A stretch of DNA of 64,000 nucleotides, from NCBI RefSeq assembly GCF_001482305.1, contig NZ_LOHP01000043.1, forward strand, positions 62,001 through 126,000, written 5' to 3'. The DNA is from Leucobacter sp. G161. GTDB taxonomy: Bacteria; Actinomycetota; Actinomycetes; Actinomycetales; Microbacteriaceae. The position numbers were made by a program, and so were the translations under genes. Below are positions 1 to 8,589 of the stretch, one piece after another (the first letter of the stretch is position 1; each line of letters begins with the position of its first letter). The notes beneath the pieces were generated by a model that searched no databases, was not told the origin of the DNA, and worked only from the letters and a program-made list of their open reading frames with translations.

Positions 1-1
1 C

Positions 2-937
2 TTCGGCCCGTCGCTCGGCATCGTACTTGTCTTCGGTGTCGCCGCGTTCATGGGGTTCGAGGGCGCTGCGATCTACGGCGAGGAAGCGAAGGATCCGAAG
101 CGCACCGTGCCGCGGGCAACCTACGCGGCGGTCGCGATCATCGGCCTGTTCTACGCCTTCAGCGCCTGGGCGTTCTCGGTTGGTGTCGGCCCCTCGAACA
201 TCGTCGCGGCCTCGCAGGAGTCCGGGCCCGACCTCATGTTCGTGTTCATGTCGGACCACGTGAGCGTGCTGTTCGTGGACATCATGAACATCCTGTTCCT
301 CACGAGCCTGTTCGCTGCGCTCCAGTCGTTCCACAACGCTGTCGCGCGCTACTTCTTCTCGCTCGGGCGCGAGGGTGTGCTGCCGACCTGGTTCGCCCGC
401 ACTGGCCCCTCGGGGGCGCCCTGGGCTGGCTCGATCGCACAGACGATGATCGCACTCGTTGTGACCGTCGGTTTCGCCCTCGCCGGCGACGCATTCGGGG
501 GCGCCGAGGCGCTCGGCGACCAAAGCTTCCTGTACCCGGTGCTCACAATGTTCACCTGGCTCACGAACACCGGAGCGATGGCGCTCGTGATGCTCATGGC
601 GGTGATCGCGGCAGCCGTGATCGGGTTCTTTGCGAAGGATCGGCGCGGCCTCGGACTCTGGCCGACCCTCATTGCTCCCCTACTCTCTGGCCTCCTCCTC
701 GCGTGGGTCTTCGTGATGATCATCGCGAACTTCCACGTGCAGATGGGCCAGGAGTCGCCGGAACCGAGCACCTACGTGCTGCCGATCATCGTCGCGCTCG
801 CCGGGGTCGTCGGTGTGGTGTGGGGGCTCGTGCTCCGGGCGAAGCGGCCAGCAATCTACGAGCGGATCGGTCGCGGCACCGAGCCGGGCGCGTACGGCAC
901 GCAGCTCGTCGACGTCGTGGATTCCAGGGAGCTGTAG
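2..937 (+). CDS. APC-family amino acid permease, 5'-truncated by the window edge
   Basis: The frame is open from base 2 to the TAG at 935-937, so only the C-terminal 311 residues are visible. The motif GFEGAAIYGEEAKDPKRTVP near the visible start is typical of the APC superfamily (amino acid/polyamine/organocation transporters). It is followed by about seven hydrophobic segments and a short charged tail. It lies directly upstream of hutU on the same strand, so uptake of histidine or urocanate is a reasonable inference, but the sequence does not prove the substrate. A strong hairpin and a palindromic operator candidate separate it from hutU, so the two may not share one transcript. Confidence 0.85.
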   Translation, partial: FGPSLGIVLVFGVAAFMGFEGAAIYGEEAKDPKRTVPRATYAAVAIIGLFYAFSAWAFSVGVGPSNIVAASQESGPDLMFVFMSDHVSVLFVDIMNILFLTSLFAALQSFHNAVARYFFSLGREGVLPTWFARTGPSGAPWAGSIAQTMIALVVTVGFALAGDAFGGAEALGDQSFLYPVLTMFTWLTNTGAMALVMLMAVIAAAVIGFFAKDRRGLGLWPTLIAPLLSGLLLAWVFVMIIANFHVQMGQESPEPSTYVLPIIVALAGVVGVVWGLVLRAKRPAIYERIGRGTEPGAYGTQLVDVVDSREL

Positions 938-956
938 ACGCGGCGACGAACCCCGC

Positions 957-972
957 GTCCGGGGTCCCGGAC
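957..972. promoter_or_regulatory. candidate hut operator, copy 1
   Basis: Inverted repeat gtccggg-gt-cccggac (7-2-7), about 83 bp upstream of the hutU start. The same arms with a different centre recur at 10213-10228 between hutH and hutG. Presence of the palindrome only in front of hut genes suggests a binding site, most simply for the IclR regulator encoded next to hutH. That assignment is inference. Confidence 0.55.
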
Positions 973-1018
973 ACCCGCGAGCCGGGGAGCGTTGTGTCGC
1001 TCTCCGGCTCGCGGTGTG
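971..1018 (+). terminator. hairpin between the permease and hutU
   Basis: Arms around cgcgagccggggagc and gctctccggctcgcg pair with one G-U and an 8-nt loop, and acac/gtgt extend the stem with a bulge. There is no T-run. It probably ends permease transcription or attenuates read-through into hutU. A weak hutU promoter (TTGTGT 992-997, 17 nt, TGTGAT 1015-1020) overlaps its 3' arm. Confidence 0.5.
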
Positions 1019-1047
1019 ATGGAGTCACCTGATCGAAAGGACCCATC

Positions 1048-2775
1048 ATGGCCCTCCCCGGTGCACGCCCCGTCCGCTCCCCTCGCGGCACGGAGATCTC
1101 AACGAAGAGCTGGCAGACCGAAGCCCCGCTACGCATGCTCATGAACAATCTCGACCCCGAGGTTGCAGAGCGACCGGACGACCTCGTCGTCTACGGCGGC
1201 ACCGGCCGCGCCGCCCGCTCGTGGGATGCCTTTGACGCAATCATTGACACGCTCCGCGATCTCGAGGACGACGAGACGCTCCTCGTGCAGTCGGGCAAGC
1301 CCGTCGGCGTCTTCCGCACCAACACATGGGCACCGCGCGTGCTCCTCGCAAACTCGAACCTCGTCGGCGACTGGGCAACGTGGCCCGAGTTTCGTAAGCT
1401 CGAGGCCGAGGGCCTCATGATGTACGGCCAGATGACCGCGGGCTCGTGGATCTACATCGGCACGCAGGGCATTCTGCAGGGCACCTACGAGACCTTCGCC
1501 GCCGCGGGCAGGAAGCTCATCAGCCAGGGCCGCGCTGCAGCTGTCGAGGGCAAGGGATCCCTCGCTGGCACCATCACACTCACCGGCGGCTGCGGCGGCA
1601 TGGGCGGTGCCCAGCCGCTCGCCGTCACCCTCAACGACGGCGCCTGCCTCGTCGTCGACGTCGACAAGACCCGGCTCGACCGCCGCGTCGGCAAGCGCTA
1701 CCTCGACGAGGTCGCCACGAACCTCGACGACGCGCTCGCGACGCTGCAGCGCGCGAAGGACGAGCAGCGCGGCTGGTCCGTCGGCCTCGTCGGCAACGCC
1801 GCCGAGGTGTTCCCCGAGATCCTCCGCCGGCATCGCGCCGGCGAGATCACGGTGGATCTCGTGACCGACCAGACGAGCGCGCACGACCCCCTCTCGTACC
1901 TCCCGATCGGCTACGAGGCGAGCGAGCTGCTCGCGCGTGCCGAGGCGGACCCCGAGGGCTTCACCCGTGACGCGCAGGCGTCGATGGCGCAGCACGTGCG
2001 CGCGATGGTCGAGTTCCAAGACGCGGGGGCCGAGGTCTTCGACTACGGCAACTCGATCCGCGACGAGGCACGCACGGGCGGCTACGACCGCGCCTTCGAC
2101 TTTCCCGGCTTCGTCCCGGCCTACATTCGCCCGCTGTTCTCCGAGGGGCTCGGGCCCTTCCGCTGGGCCGCGCTCTCGGGCGACCCCGAAGACATTCGAG
2201 TGACGGACGCCGCACTCAAGGACCTCTTCCCGGAGAACACCCACCTGCACAACTGGCTCGACGCCGCAGCAGAGCGGGTCGAGTTCGAGGGACTCCCCGC
2301 CCGCATCTGCTGGCTCGGATACGGCGAACGCCACCAGGCCGGGCTACTCTTCAACAGCCTCGTCGCCGAGGGCAAGGTGCAGGCCCCCATCGTCATCGGC
2401 CGCGACCACCTCGACGCAGGCTCCGTCGCCTCCCCCTACCGCGAGACCGAAGCGATGGCCGACGGCTCCGACGCGATCGCCGACTGGCCCCTGCTCAACG
2501 CCCTCACCGCGGCATCGTCTGGCGCGACCTGGGTGTCGATCCACCACGGCGGCGGCGTCGGCATCGGCCGCTCGATCCACACCGGCCAGGTATCCGTCGC
2601 CGACGGCTCCGAGCTCGCCGCCGAGAAACTCGAGCGGCTACTCACGAACGACCCGGGCATGGGCGTGATCCGGCACGTCGACGCGGGCTACCAGCGCGCG
2701 GCCGACGTCGCGAAGGAGCGCGGCGTGCGCGTGCCGATGGAGCCAACCATTCGCAACACCGAAACTGCCTGGTAG
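1048..2775 (+). CDS. hutU: urocanate hydratase (urocanase)
   Basis: 575 residues, the usual length for urocanase (EC 4.2.1.49), which converts urocanate to 4-imidazolone-5-propanoate using tightly bound NAD+. Visible signatures are [11 protein letters not shown] (about 49-59), [11 protein letters not shown] (about 81-91), the glycine-rich NAD-binding stretch [11 protein letters not shown] (about 180-190), the Cys-containing [12 protein letters not shown] and the C-terminal [12 protein letters not shown]. The ATG is preceded by GAAAGGA at a good distance. hutI follows after 10 bp, so the two are co-transcribed. A palindrome shared with the hutH/hutG promoter region lies upstream. Identification is secure. 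Confidence 0.97.
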   Translation: MALPGARPVRSPRGTEISTKSWQTEAPLRMLMNNLDPEVAERPDDLVVYGGTGRAARSWDAFDAIIDTLRDLEDDETLLVQSGKPVGVFRTNTWAPRVLLANSNLVGDWATWPEFRKLEAEGLMMYGQMTAGSWIYIGTQGILQGTYETFAAAGRKLISQGRAAAVEGKGSLAGTITLTGGCGGMGGAQPLAVTLNDGACLVVDVDKTRLDRRVGKRYLDEVATNLDDALATLQRAKDEQRGWSVGLVGNAAEVFPEILRRHRAGEITVDLVTDQTSAHDPLSYLPIGYEASELLARAEADPEGFTRDAQASMAQHVRAMVEFQDAGAEVFDYGNSIRDEARTGGYDRAFDFPGFVPAYIRPLFSEGLGPFRWAALSGDPEDIRVTDAALKDLFPENTHLHNWLDAAAERVEFEGLPARICWLGYGERHQAGLLFNSLVAEGKVQAPIVIGRDHLDAGSVASPYRETEAMADGSDAIADWPLLNALTAASSGATWVSIHHGGGVGIGRSIHTGQVSVADGSELAAEKLERLLTNDPGMGVIRHVDAGYQRAADVAKERGVRVPMEPTIRNTETAW

Positions 2776-2785
2776 GAATAGATTC

Positions 2786-4009
2786 ATGACGCGCACCCTC
2801 CTCATCGACAACATCGGCGAGCTCACCACCAACGATGAGTCGCTCGGCGACGGGCTCGGCGGCCGCCTCGCAGACGCCGCCGTCGTCTTCGAGGGCAACC
2901 GCGTGGCCTGGGTCGGCCCCGCTTCGCAGGCCCCCGCGGCCGACGACCGCTTCGACGCCGCGGGCCGCGCGGTGCTGCCGGGGTGGGTCGACTCGCACAC
3001 CCACATGGTGTTCGCTGGCGACCGCACGGCCGAGTTCGAGGCGCGCATGGCCGGTGAGTCGTATGCCGCGGGTGGCATCAACGTCACTGTCGACGCCACC
3101 CGCGCCGCCACGGATGAGGCGCTGGCCGCGAACCTCGGGCGGCTCGTCGCTGAGGCGCGGCGCGACGGCACCACCACGATGGAAACGAAGACCGGGTACG
3201 GGCTCACCGTCGCCGATGAGGAGCGCTCAGCACGGGTCGCGGCGCTCCACGCCGACGCCGTCACATTCCTCGGCGCGCATGTGGTTCCGGCGGGGGCCGG
3301 CCCGGCCGACTACCTCGATCTCGTCACCGGCGAGATGCTCGACGCCGTTGCCCCGCTCGTGAGCGCGGTCGACGTGTTCTGCGAGACCGGCGCCTTCGAT
3401 GAGGCGCAGACTCGCAGGATCCTCGAATCCGCGTCGGCGAAGGGGCTCGCGACGCGGGTGCACGGCAACCAGCTCGGACATGGGCCGGGCGCGCGGCTCG
3501 CGGTCGAACACGGCTCGCTCAGCGTCGACCACCTCGGGTTCCTCACCGACGCAGACATCGAAGCGCTCGCGGGATCGTGGGCGCACGGCGAGCGCGGCAC
3601 CGTCGCGACCGTGCTCCCCGCGTGCGATCTCTCGACCCGGATGCCGCTCGCCCCGGCCAGGCAGCTCCTCGACGCTGGCGCGCAGCTCGCGATTGCTTCG
3701 AACTGCAACCCTGGTACGTCGTACACGAGTTCAATGGGGTTCTGTGTCGCGACCGCTGTACTGCAAATGGGGCTCACGGTGCAGGAGGCGGTCCGCGCGG
3801 CCACCCTGGGCGGCGCGACCGCGCTCGGAATGACCGAGGACGGCTGGGTCGACCCACGCGGTACCCGGCAGCCGCGCGTCGGCACGCTCGGCGTGGGCGC
3901 CCGCGCCGACCTCCAACTCCTCGACGCTCCCTCGGTCACCCACCTCGCCTACCGCCCCGGTATGCGGCTCACCGGGGCGGTTTGGCGGGCGGGCGAACGC
4001 CTCGTTTAG
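2786..4009 (+). CDS. hutI: imidazolonepropionase
   Basis: 407-residue metal-dependent amidohydrolase (EC 3.5.2.7) that opens imidazolonepropionate to N-formimino-glutamate, the third step of histidine breakdown. The N-terminal metal motif HTHMVFAGDR (His71, His73) is intact, as are TKTGYGL, VHGNQLG with a metal-ligand His, and SNCNPGTSYTSSMG near the C-terminus. It begins 10 bp after the hutU stop, in the same operon. Its TAG (4007-4009) overlaps the TAA (4006-4008) of the frameshifted amidohydrolase tail on the other strand, so the two genes converge with no spacer. Confidence 0.97.
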   Translation: MTRTLLIDNIGELTTNDESLGDGLGGRLADAAVVFEGNRVAWVGPASQAPAADDRFDAAGRAVLPGWVDSHTHMVFAGDRTAEFEARMAGESYAAGGINVTVDATRAATDEALAANLGRLVAEARRDGTTTMETKTGYGLTVADEERSARVAALHADAVTFLGAHVVPAGAGPADYLDLVTGEMLDAVAPLVSAVDVFCETGAFDEAQTRRILESASAKGLATRVHGNQLGHGPGARLAVEHGSLSVDHLGFLTDADIEALAGSWAHGERGTVATVLPACDLSTRMPLAPARQLLDAGAQLAIASNCNPGTSYTSSMGFCVATAVLQMGLTVQEAVRAATLGGATALGMTEDGWVDPRGTRQPRVGTLGVGARADLQLLDAPSVTHLAYRPGMRLTGAVWRAGERLV

Positions 4010-4167
4010 GCAGCGCCGCGGCGGTCGGCGACGATCCGGCCGCCGCGAATCGTGAGCACGTTGCGGGTCTGCCAGATCTCGCGCTCGTGCGCCGCGAACG
4101 GATCGCGGTCAGCGAGCGCAAGGTCGGCTGGACGGCCCGCTTCGATCACCCCGGCGAGCCTGGCGTG
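4006..4167 (-). pseudogene. out-of-frame C-terminal tail of the YtcJ-like amidohydrolase
   Basis: Read on the minus strand in the frame one base off the preceding gene, this stretch encodes ARLAGVIEAGRPADLALADR followed by DPF and, towards the end, VLTIRGGRIVADR. This is the conserved C-terminal composite-domain sheet that amidohydrolases of this class normally end with. The upstream frame instead stops at 4146 after LLGTPGSPG. A single missing base near 4155-4165 would join the two. The tail ends with TAA at 4006-4008. Either this is a real frameshift mutation or an assembly error in a GC-rich stretch. Confidence 0.7.
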
Positions 4168-5669
4168 CCGAGCAGCCAGTGGGAGACACGCGTGTAGCCG
4201 TCGAGCGCGGCCGCGAGACTCAGTGCTTCGTCCGGCAACAGCTTCGGCGTTCCCGTCTCTCCAGGCGCCTGCCGGTTCACCGCGACGTGCAGCGCCTGCC
4301 AGGGATCCGGTGTCGACACCGGCCAGTCCGACCCAAAGGCGAGTGTCGCTCCGCTGCGGGCAAGTGAGCCGAATGGATACTGCCATGCGGCCCGCTCCTC
4401 ACCGAGGATCGGCAGCGTCAGTTCCACCATTTGCTGCTCGAGCGCAGCCCACAGCGCCTGACAGTTTGCGACAACTCCGAGCTCCGCGAACCGCGGCACA
4501 TCGGCAGGGTCGACGACCTGCAGGTGGGCGATGTGGTTGCGCACGCCCGCGCGATCGGCGGCGGGGACCGCCGCAACCGCGTCGAGCGCATACTTCGCCG
4601 CTCGATCACCGATCGCATGGAAGTGCGCGTTGAATCCCCGCGCGTTGAGCCGGGGGACGAGCGCGATGAGATCCTCCGCCGAGAAGTAGGCAAGCCCGCG
4701 CTCGACTTCTCCGCCACCGCACTCGCACACGTATGGATCGTTCATCGCGGCCGTGAGATTCTCGGCAACGCCGTCGACCATGATCTTCGCGGTGTCCGTG
4801 CGGAACCCAAGCTTCGCCGCTGCAGCCCGTCGACGCTCGAAGTCGGCGACGACGGCCTCGGCGTCGATCGGTGAGTCCGGATCGCCGAGATCGCGCGTCA
4901 CCCACAGCGCACCCGAGACGTCGGCCTCGAGGGTGCCCGCCGACACTTCTGCTGTGTAGGCCTCGGTCGTGTCGGGATAGCCGGCGTACGCGCCGAGGAT
5001 CGCCTCCTGCCACGCCGTCACTCCGTAGCCGAGCAGAATGTCCGCCGCACGCAGCAGGCCGGTGCGGCACTCGGCCATCGTTGTCGGCGGCAGCACGTGC
5101 GCGAAGAGCTCTTGTGCACCCTCGTGGATCGTGCCGCTCGGGGTGCCGTCGGGGTGCCGTTCGAAGCGTCCGTCAGCGGGGTCAGGGGTCGAAGCGTCGA
5201 TCCCTGCGAGTTCGAAGGCGCGCGAGTTCGCCCAGGCACCGTGATGGTCGGCGTTGATGAGAAACACCGGGTGGTGTGGCGCGACCTCATCGAGGGCCTC
5301 CCGCGTGGGGGTACCGCCGGCGAAGTGTGCCATGCTCCACCCGCCGCCGACGATCCACTCCGCCGTGTGTGACGCAGCGTAGTCAGCGATCCGCGCGAGC
5401 GTCGCCTCGCCGCTGTCGCAGTCGCTGAGTTCGAGCCTGCCGAGTTCTACACCGGCGAACACCGCGTGGATGTGGGCGTCGGCGAAACTGCCGGTGAGGA
5501 GCCCACCGCGGGCCTCAATCGTTTCCGCCCCTGCGGCTTCTGGCAGCGCGGCGATCTCGCCGCTCGAGCCGATTGCGGCGATGCGTCCGTCGCGAATGAG
5601 CACCCCTCGGTCGCTGACGGGGGCTCCCCCGAGGAACGCGGTTGCGCTGGTAATCAGCAGGTCAGTCAT
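4146..5669 (-). CDS. YtcJ-like metal-dependent amidohydrolase, C-terminus lost to a frameshift
   Basis: The readable part has 507 codons. It shows the amidohydrolase-3 pattern: ADAHIHAVF (HxH metal site, about 67-75), WIVGGGWSM, a central lysine-containing TAKIMVDGVAEN, HFHAIGDRA and the late AFGSDWPVSTPDP. The start at 5669 has GGAG 6 nt upstream, and it overlaps the MFS stop by 8 bp, so it is translationally coupled to the transporter. The product probably hydrolyses an amide or carbamate taken up by that transporter; the substrate is unknown. The frame ends early and the normal last ~50 residues lie in another frame (4006-4167), so the protein may be unstable or inactive. Confidence 0.85.
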   Translation of the reverse strand: MTDLLITSATAFLGGAPVSDRGVLIRDGRIAAIGSSGEIAALPEAAGAETIEARGGLLTGSFADAHIHAVFAGVELGRLELSDCDSGEATLARIADYAASHTAEWIVGGGWSMAHFAGGTPTREALDEVAPHHPVFLINADHHGAWANSRAFELAGIDASTPDPADGRFERHPDGTPSGTIHEGAQELFAHVLPPTTMAECRTGLLRAADILLGYGVTAWQEAILGAYAGYPDTTEAYTAEVSAGTLEADVSGALWVTRDLGDPDSPIDAEAVVADFERRRAAAAKLGFRTDTAKIMVDGVAENLTAAMNDPYVCECGGGEVERGLAYFSAEDLIALVPRLNARGFNAHFHAIGDRAAKYALDAVAAVPAADRAGVRNHIAHLQVVDPADVPRFAELGVVANCQALWAALEQQMVELTLPILGEERAAWQYPFGSLARSGATLAFGSDWPVSTPDPWQALHVAVNRQAPGETGTPKLLPDEALSLAAALDGYTRVSHWLLGTPGSPG

Positions 5670-7020
5670 TGTCAGCTCCAATCGTTGGACGGGTGGTGGG
5701 TGCTGCGTCCGCAGCCGCAGCGAGTGCGTCCGCAGCCGCAGCGTCTTCTGCCGCGCTGCGGTCGCGGTGGCGGGCGGCGAACATCGACGCGTAGACGATG
5801 AGCGCGCCTGTCACTGCCGCAAGCAGTGTCATCACGACTGCGAGCGTGCCGGTGCCGAAGCGCGACAGCCGCTGCGAAGCGACGAGGGGTCCGAGTGCAA
5901 CGCCAACGATGTAGATGCCGTTCACGAGCACGCTCACGCCGCCGTCGCGTGACAGCGAGGCCGCGAGGCCAAAGATGAGCGGCAACATGGCGCCAAAGGC
6001 GAAGCCCCAGACGGCACTCGCGGTGGCGTACATGGCCGGGTTCTCGAGGAGCATCAGCCCGAGCTTCGCTGCAGCGCTCAGCCCGAGCAGGCCGACGAGT
6101 GCTGGCGATCGACCGAACCAGCGGTGCAGGAACGGGGCGACAAGCGCGCCGCCGAGGCCGCAGAACACGGAGAGCGCGAAGATCATCGAGACGTAGTTGT
6201 CGCCCACCGGCATCGAGCTCTCGCCGACGATGACGCTCACGACGCCGTAGATACCGTCGTCGGTGATTGACCAGACGCCGAAGCCGATCGCGAGCAGCCA
6301 ACCGACGAGCCGCGTGCGCTTGTCGGCGTCACTCAGAGTGTGTGCCACACCGCTCGCGGTGCGCGCCTCGCGCACTCGCGCGGGGGCAGGCGGGGCCGCA
6401 TCACCGGCTGAAGCGGCGGAAGCGGCGGTGCCGACGACCGAGACGACCGCGGTCTCCTCGGGCACCTGCGGCAACCACTTCGAGCCGATGAACCCAAGAA
6501 TGCCGGGGACAGCGAGAATGAGGAAGAGCTCGCGTGTTCCACCGCCGATGAGCGGGATCATCAGGAACGCGACGGTGACAACCAGACGGTTCACGGTCAT
6601 CACGATCGTGGTTGCCCGGTCGGGGTCTGGCGTCGCTGATACCGCAGACGTCGCAGCTGAGATCACCAGTCCGGAGCCAACACCGCCGACGATCAGGGCT
6701 GTCATGGTGACACCGGCGGCGGGCCACATCGCGCCAGCGGCAAACGCGGTCATCATAATGACCAGGCCGAGGCGCGCGATGCGCGTGCGGTTGCCTCGCT
6801 GCACCGCACGCCGGGAGCCGAGCACTGCAGCGGCATTTGCGAGGGTCATGCCGGTCGCAACGGCGCCTGCGACCGTGACGTCGACGCCGATCTCGTACAC
6901 GAGCTTCTCGACAATTGAGGGAACCAGGTTGGCTGGCAGCAGCGCGAACACCCAGGTGGTGATCAGCGCGACCATTGTCGGTGCGCCAGCACGGGCGACA
7001 CCGGTATGCGAACTCGTCAT
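5662..7020 (-). CDS. MFS transporter
   Basis: 452 residues with about twelve hydrophobic segments in two halves, split by a soluble stretch with TAASAASAGDAAPPAPARVR (about residues 200-240). This is the usual Major Facilitator layout. The ATG at 7020 is chosen because AGAAAG precedes it; an upstream in-frame start is possible but has a low-complexity, non-membrane leader. It sits between a TetR regulator (34 bp upstream) and an amidohydrolase (8-bp overlap), so the three form a regulated uptake/hydrolysis or export/detoxification unit. The substrate cannot be told from sequence. The alanine-rich C-terminus ends about 20 residues after AAADALAAAADAAP. Confidence 0.9.
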   Translation of the reverse strand: MTSSHTGVARAGAPTMVALITTWVFALLPANLVPSIVEKLVYEIGVDVTVAGAVATGMTLANAAAVLGSRRAVQRGNRTRIARLGLVIMMTAFAAGAMWPAAGVTMTALIVGGVGSGLVISAATSAVSATPDPDRATTIVMTVNRLVVTVAFLMIPLIGGGTRELFLILAVPGILGFIGSKWLPQVPEETAVVSVVGTAASAASAGDAAPPAPARVREARTASGVAHTLSDADKRTRLVGWLLAIGFGVWSITDDGIYGVVSVIVGESSMPVGDNYVSMIFALSVFCGLGGALVAPFLHRWFGRSPALVGLLGLSAAAKLGLMLLENPAMYATASAVWGFAFGAMLPLIFGLAASLSRDGGVSVLVNGIYIVGVALGPLVASQRLSRFGTGTLAVVMTLLAAVTGALIVYASMFAARHRDRSAAEDAAAADALAAAADAAPTTRPTIGADND

Positions 7021-7054
7021 TGCGTTCTTTCTGTTGTGGGGAAGGGCGGGAGCG

Positions 7055-7663
7055 TCAGCCGTCTGCCGGGGAATCCCGCAGCAGCCCGGTGAGGATGTCG
7101 TCAAGGGTTCGACGGAGGTGGACTCTGCGGTCCGCGTCCTCTGGCAGGGTCGCGAGGGCGGCGGCGAGCCGCGGGTACTCCCCCGGATCGGCGTCTGCAG
7201 CCTGGAACGGGGGTGAGATCAGGTCGAATGCTGCTCCGAGGACGGTGCCGTCGATCGCCCCGATGAGTGAGAGCAGGCGGTCGTCGGTGACGCCGATGCT
7301 GTGCAGCGTTGCGGCGAGTTCCTCGTAGAACCAGGTGAGCTCCTCATCACGGAGCGGCTCGGTGACGAGCAGCGGCACGAGCGCTGGGATGCCGGAGGCG
7401 AACTCCCAGTAGGAGTGCACGATGCGGGAGAGCCGATCTCGCCCCGCGGTGTCACCCAGCTCGGCCCTGAGGTCAGCGATCCAGTCGCGCCGCAGCAGGT
7501 GCACGAGCGCAGCCTTCGACGGTACGTGGTGATAGATCGAGGAAACGCGCACGTCGAGTTCCCGAGCGAGCTGCGCGAGGGTGAAATCGCCGTCGAGCGC
7601 GAGGCGCCGAACGGCCTCGAGGATCCGTTTCTCGCTGAGGATAGGGGTGAGCGGTCGCGCCAT
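7055..7663 (-). CDS. TetR-family transcriptional regulator
   Basis: 202 residues. The N-terminal helix-turn-helix includes FTLAQLARELDVRVSSIYHH (about 27-46), the classic TetR recognition region, followed by a helical ligand-binding domain. It is first in a minus-strand operon with the MFS transporter and amidohydrolase, and probably represses that operon. An inverted repeat aaccgaa-tggcg-ttcggtt lies about 55 bp upstream of the start and is the obvious candidate operator. The operon lies inside the hut locus but nothing links it chemically to histidine. Confidence 0.93.
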   Translation of the reverse strand: MARPLTPILSEKRILEAVRRLALDGDFTLAQLARELDVRVSSIYHHVPSKAALVHLLRRDWIADLRAELGDTAGRDRLSRIVHSYWEFASGIPALVPLLVTEPLRDEELTWFYEELAATLHSIGVTDDRLLSLIGAIDGTVLGAAFDLISPPFQAADADPGEYPRLAAALATLPEDADRRVHLRRTLDDILTGLLRDSPADG

Positions 7664-7718
7664 TGCGGTCCAATCTGATCGGTTGGCCCACTGTAACCGG
7701 GCGACGCCATCGAACGCA

Positions 7719-7737
7719 AACCGAATGGCGTTCGGTT
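7719..7737. promoter_or_regulatory. candidate TetR operator
   Basis: Inverted repeat aaccgaa-tggcg-ttcggtt (7-5-7), about 55 bp upstream of the TetR start codon, in the short gap between the convergent-facing ends of this operon and the IclR gene. Position and symmetry fit an autoregulatory operator. The overlapping pair cgaacgc (7711-7717) and gcgttcg adds a second, offset symmetry. Confidence 0.5.
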
Positions 7738-7771
7738 ATTGGTTGCGGCCCCGGATCAGGCCGCACCTTCG

Positions 7772-8554
7772 CTACGCAGCCGGCTTCCGCCCGTGGATCC
7801 GCTGCGAGAGCGCGGCAGCGGCTTGCCGCACCTCGTGTGCGAGCGCGGCGTAGTCCTCTCCCCCGAATTGTGCGTCACGGAACGTCACCGCGATCGACGC
7901 GACCGGCCACCCGCGGTGATCAAGGACAGGCGCAGCAACCGATGAGAGGCCCTCCGTGACCGAGCCGCGCTCGAGCGCGAACCCGCGAGTCACCGTGTCG
8001 TCGAGCACGGTTCGCAGCTTCGAATACCGGTCGACCCCGTTCGGCTCGCTCAGGCGGTGCGCGAAGGCCTGCGCATTTGGGTAGAGGGCGCGCACCTGAG
8101 CGCGCGGCAACGCCGCCAGGATAGCTCGACCGCTCGCTGTGACGTGCATGGGCAGCCGCACGTCGACGTCGGTGACGAGGGGCGGGGATCCCGGGGCGCG
8201 CTCCTCGATGACGTACAGCACATCACTGCCGTTCGGCACCGCGAGGTGGCCGCTCTGCCCGAGCCGATCGACAAGACTCGCCAGCAGCGGCCGCCCGAGG
8301 CGCGCCAGCGGCTCCTGTCGTTCGTACGCCGAACTCAGCTCGACGGCAGCGATGCCAAGCCCGTACCGCTTCTCCTCAGGCAGGTGCATGACGAAACCGT
8401 GGTCTTGCAGCGTGGCGAGCAGTTGGTAGACCGTGGAGCGGGGAAGCTCGAGCTGAGCGGCGATGATGCTCGCGGGCACCGGCCCCCGCGAGCGCGCGAG
8501 CAGGCTGAGGATGCGCAGCGTCTGGTCGGCGGCGGGTGCCTTCGGCTCACTCAT
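7772..8554 (-). CDS. IclR-family regulator, likely of the hut genes
   Basis: 260 residues. An N-terminal winged helix (RILSLLARSRGPVPASIIAA, then LPRSTVYQLLATLQDHGFV, about 14-54) is followed by an IclR effector domain (GHLAVPNGSDVLYVIEE, MHVTASGRAILAALP). The start at 8554 begins MSEPKAPAADQTLR. It lies 35 bp downstream of the hutH stop on the same strand and is probably co-transcribed with hutH. IclR-type HutR regulators of histidine catabolism are known in corynebacteria, so it likely senses a pathway intermediate and acts at the gtccggg-NN-cccggac palindromes. The regulator-site pairing is inferred. Confidence 0.9.
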   Translation of the reverse strand: MSEPKAPAADQTLRILSLLARSRGPVPASIIAAQLELPRSTVYQLLATLQDHGFVMHLPEEKRYGLGIAAVELSSAYERQEPLARLGRPLLASLVDRLGQSGHLAVPNGSDVLYVIEERAPGSPPLVTDVDVRLPMHVTASGRAILAALPRAQVRALYPNAQAFAHRLSEPNGVDRYSKLRTVLDDTVTRGFALERGSVTEGLSSVAAPVLDHRGWPVASIAVTFRDAQFGGEDYAALAHEVRQAAAALSQRIHGRKPAA

Positions 8555-8589
8555 GTCGGCAGTGTATCCCGCTCCCCGGCAGCGCCGCG

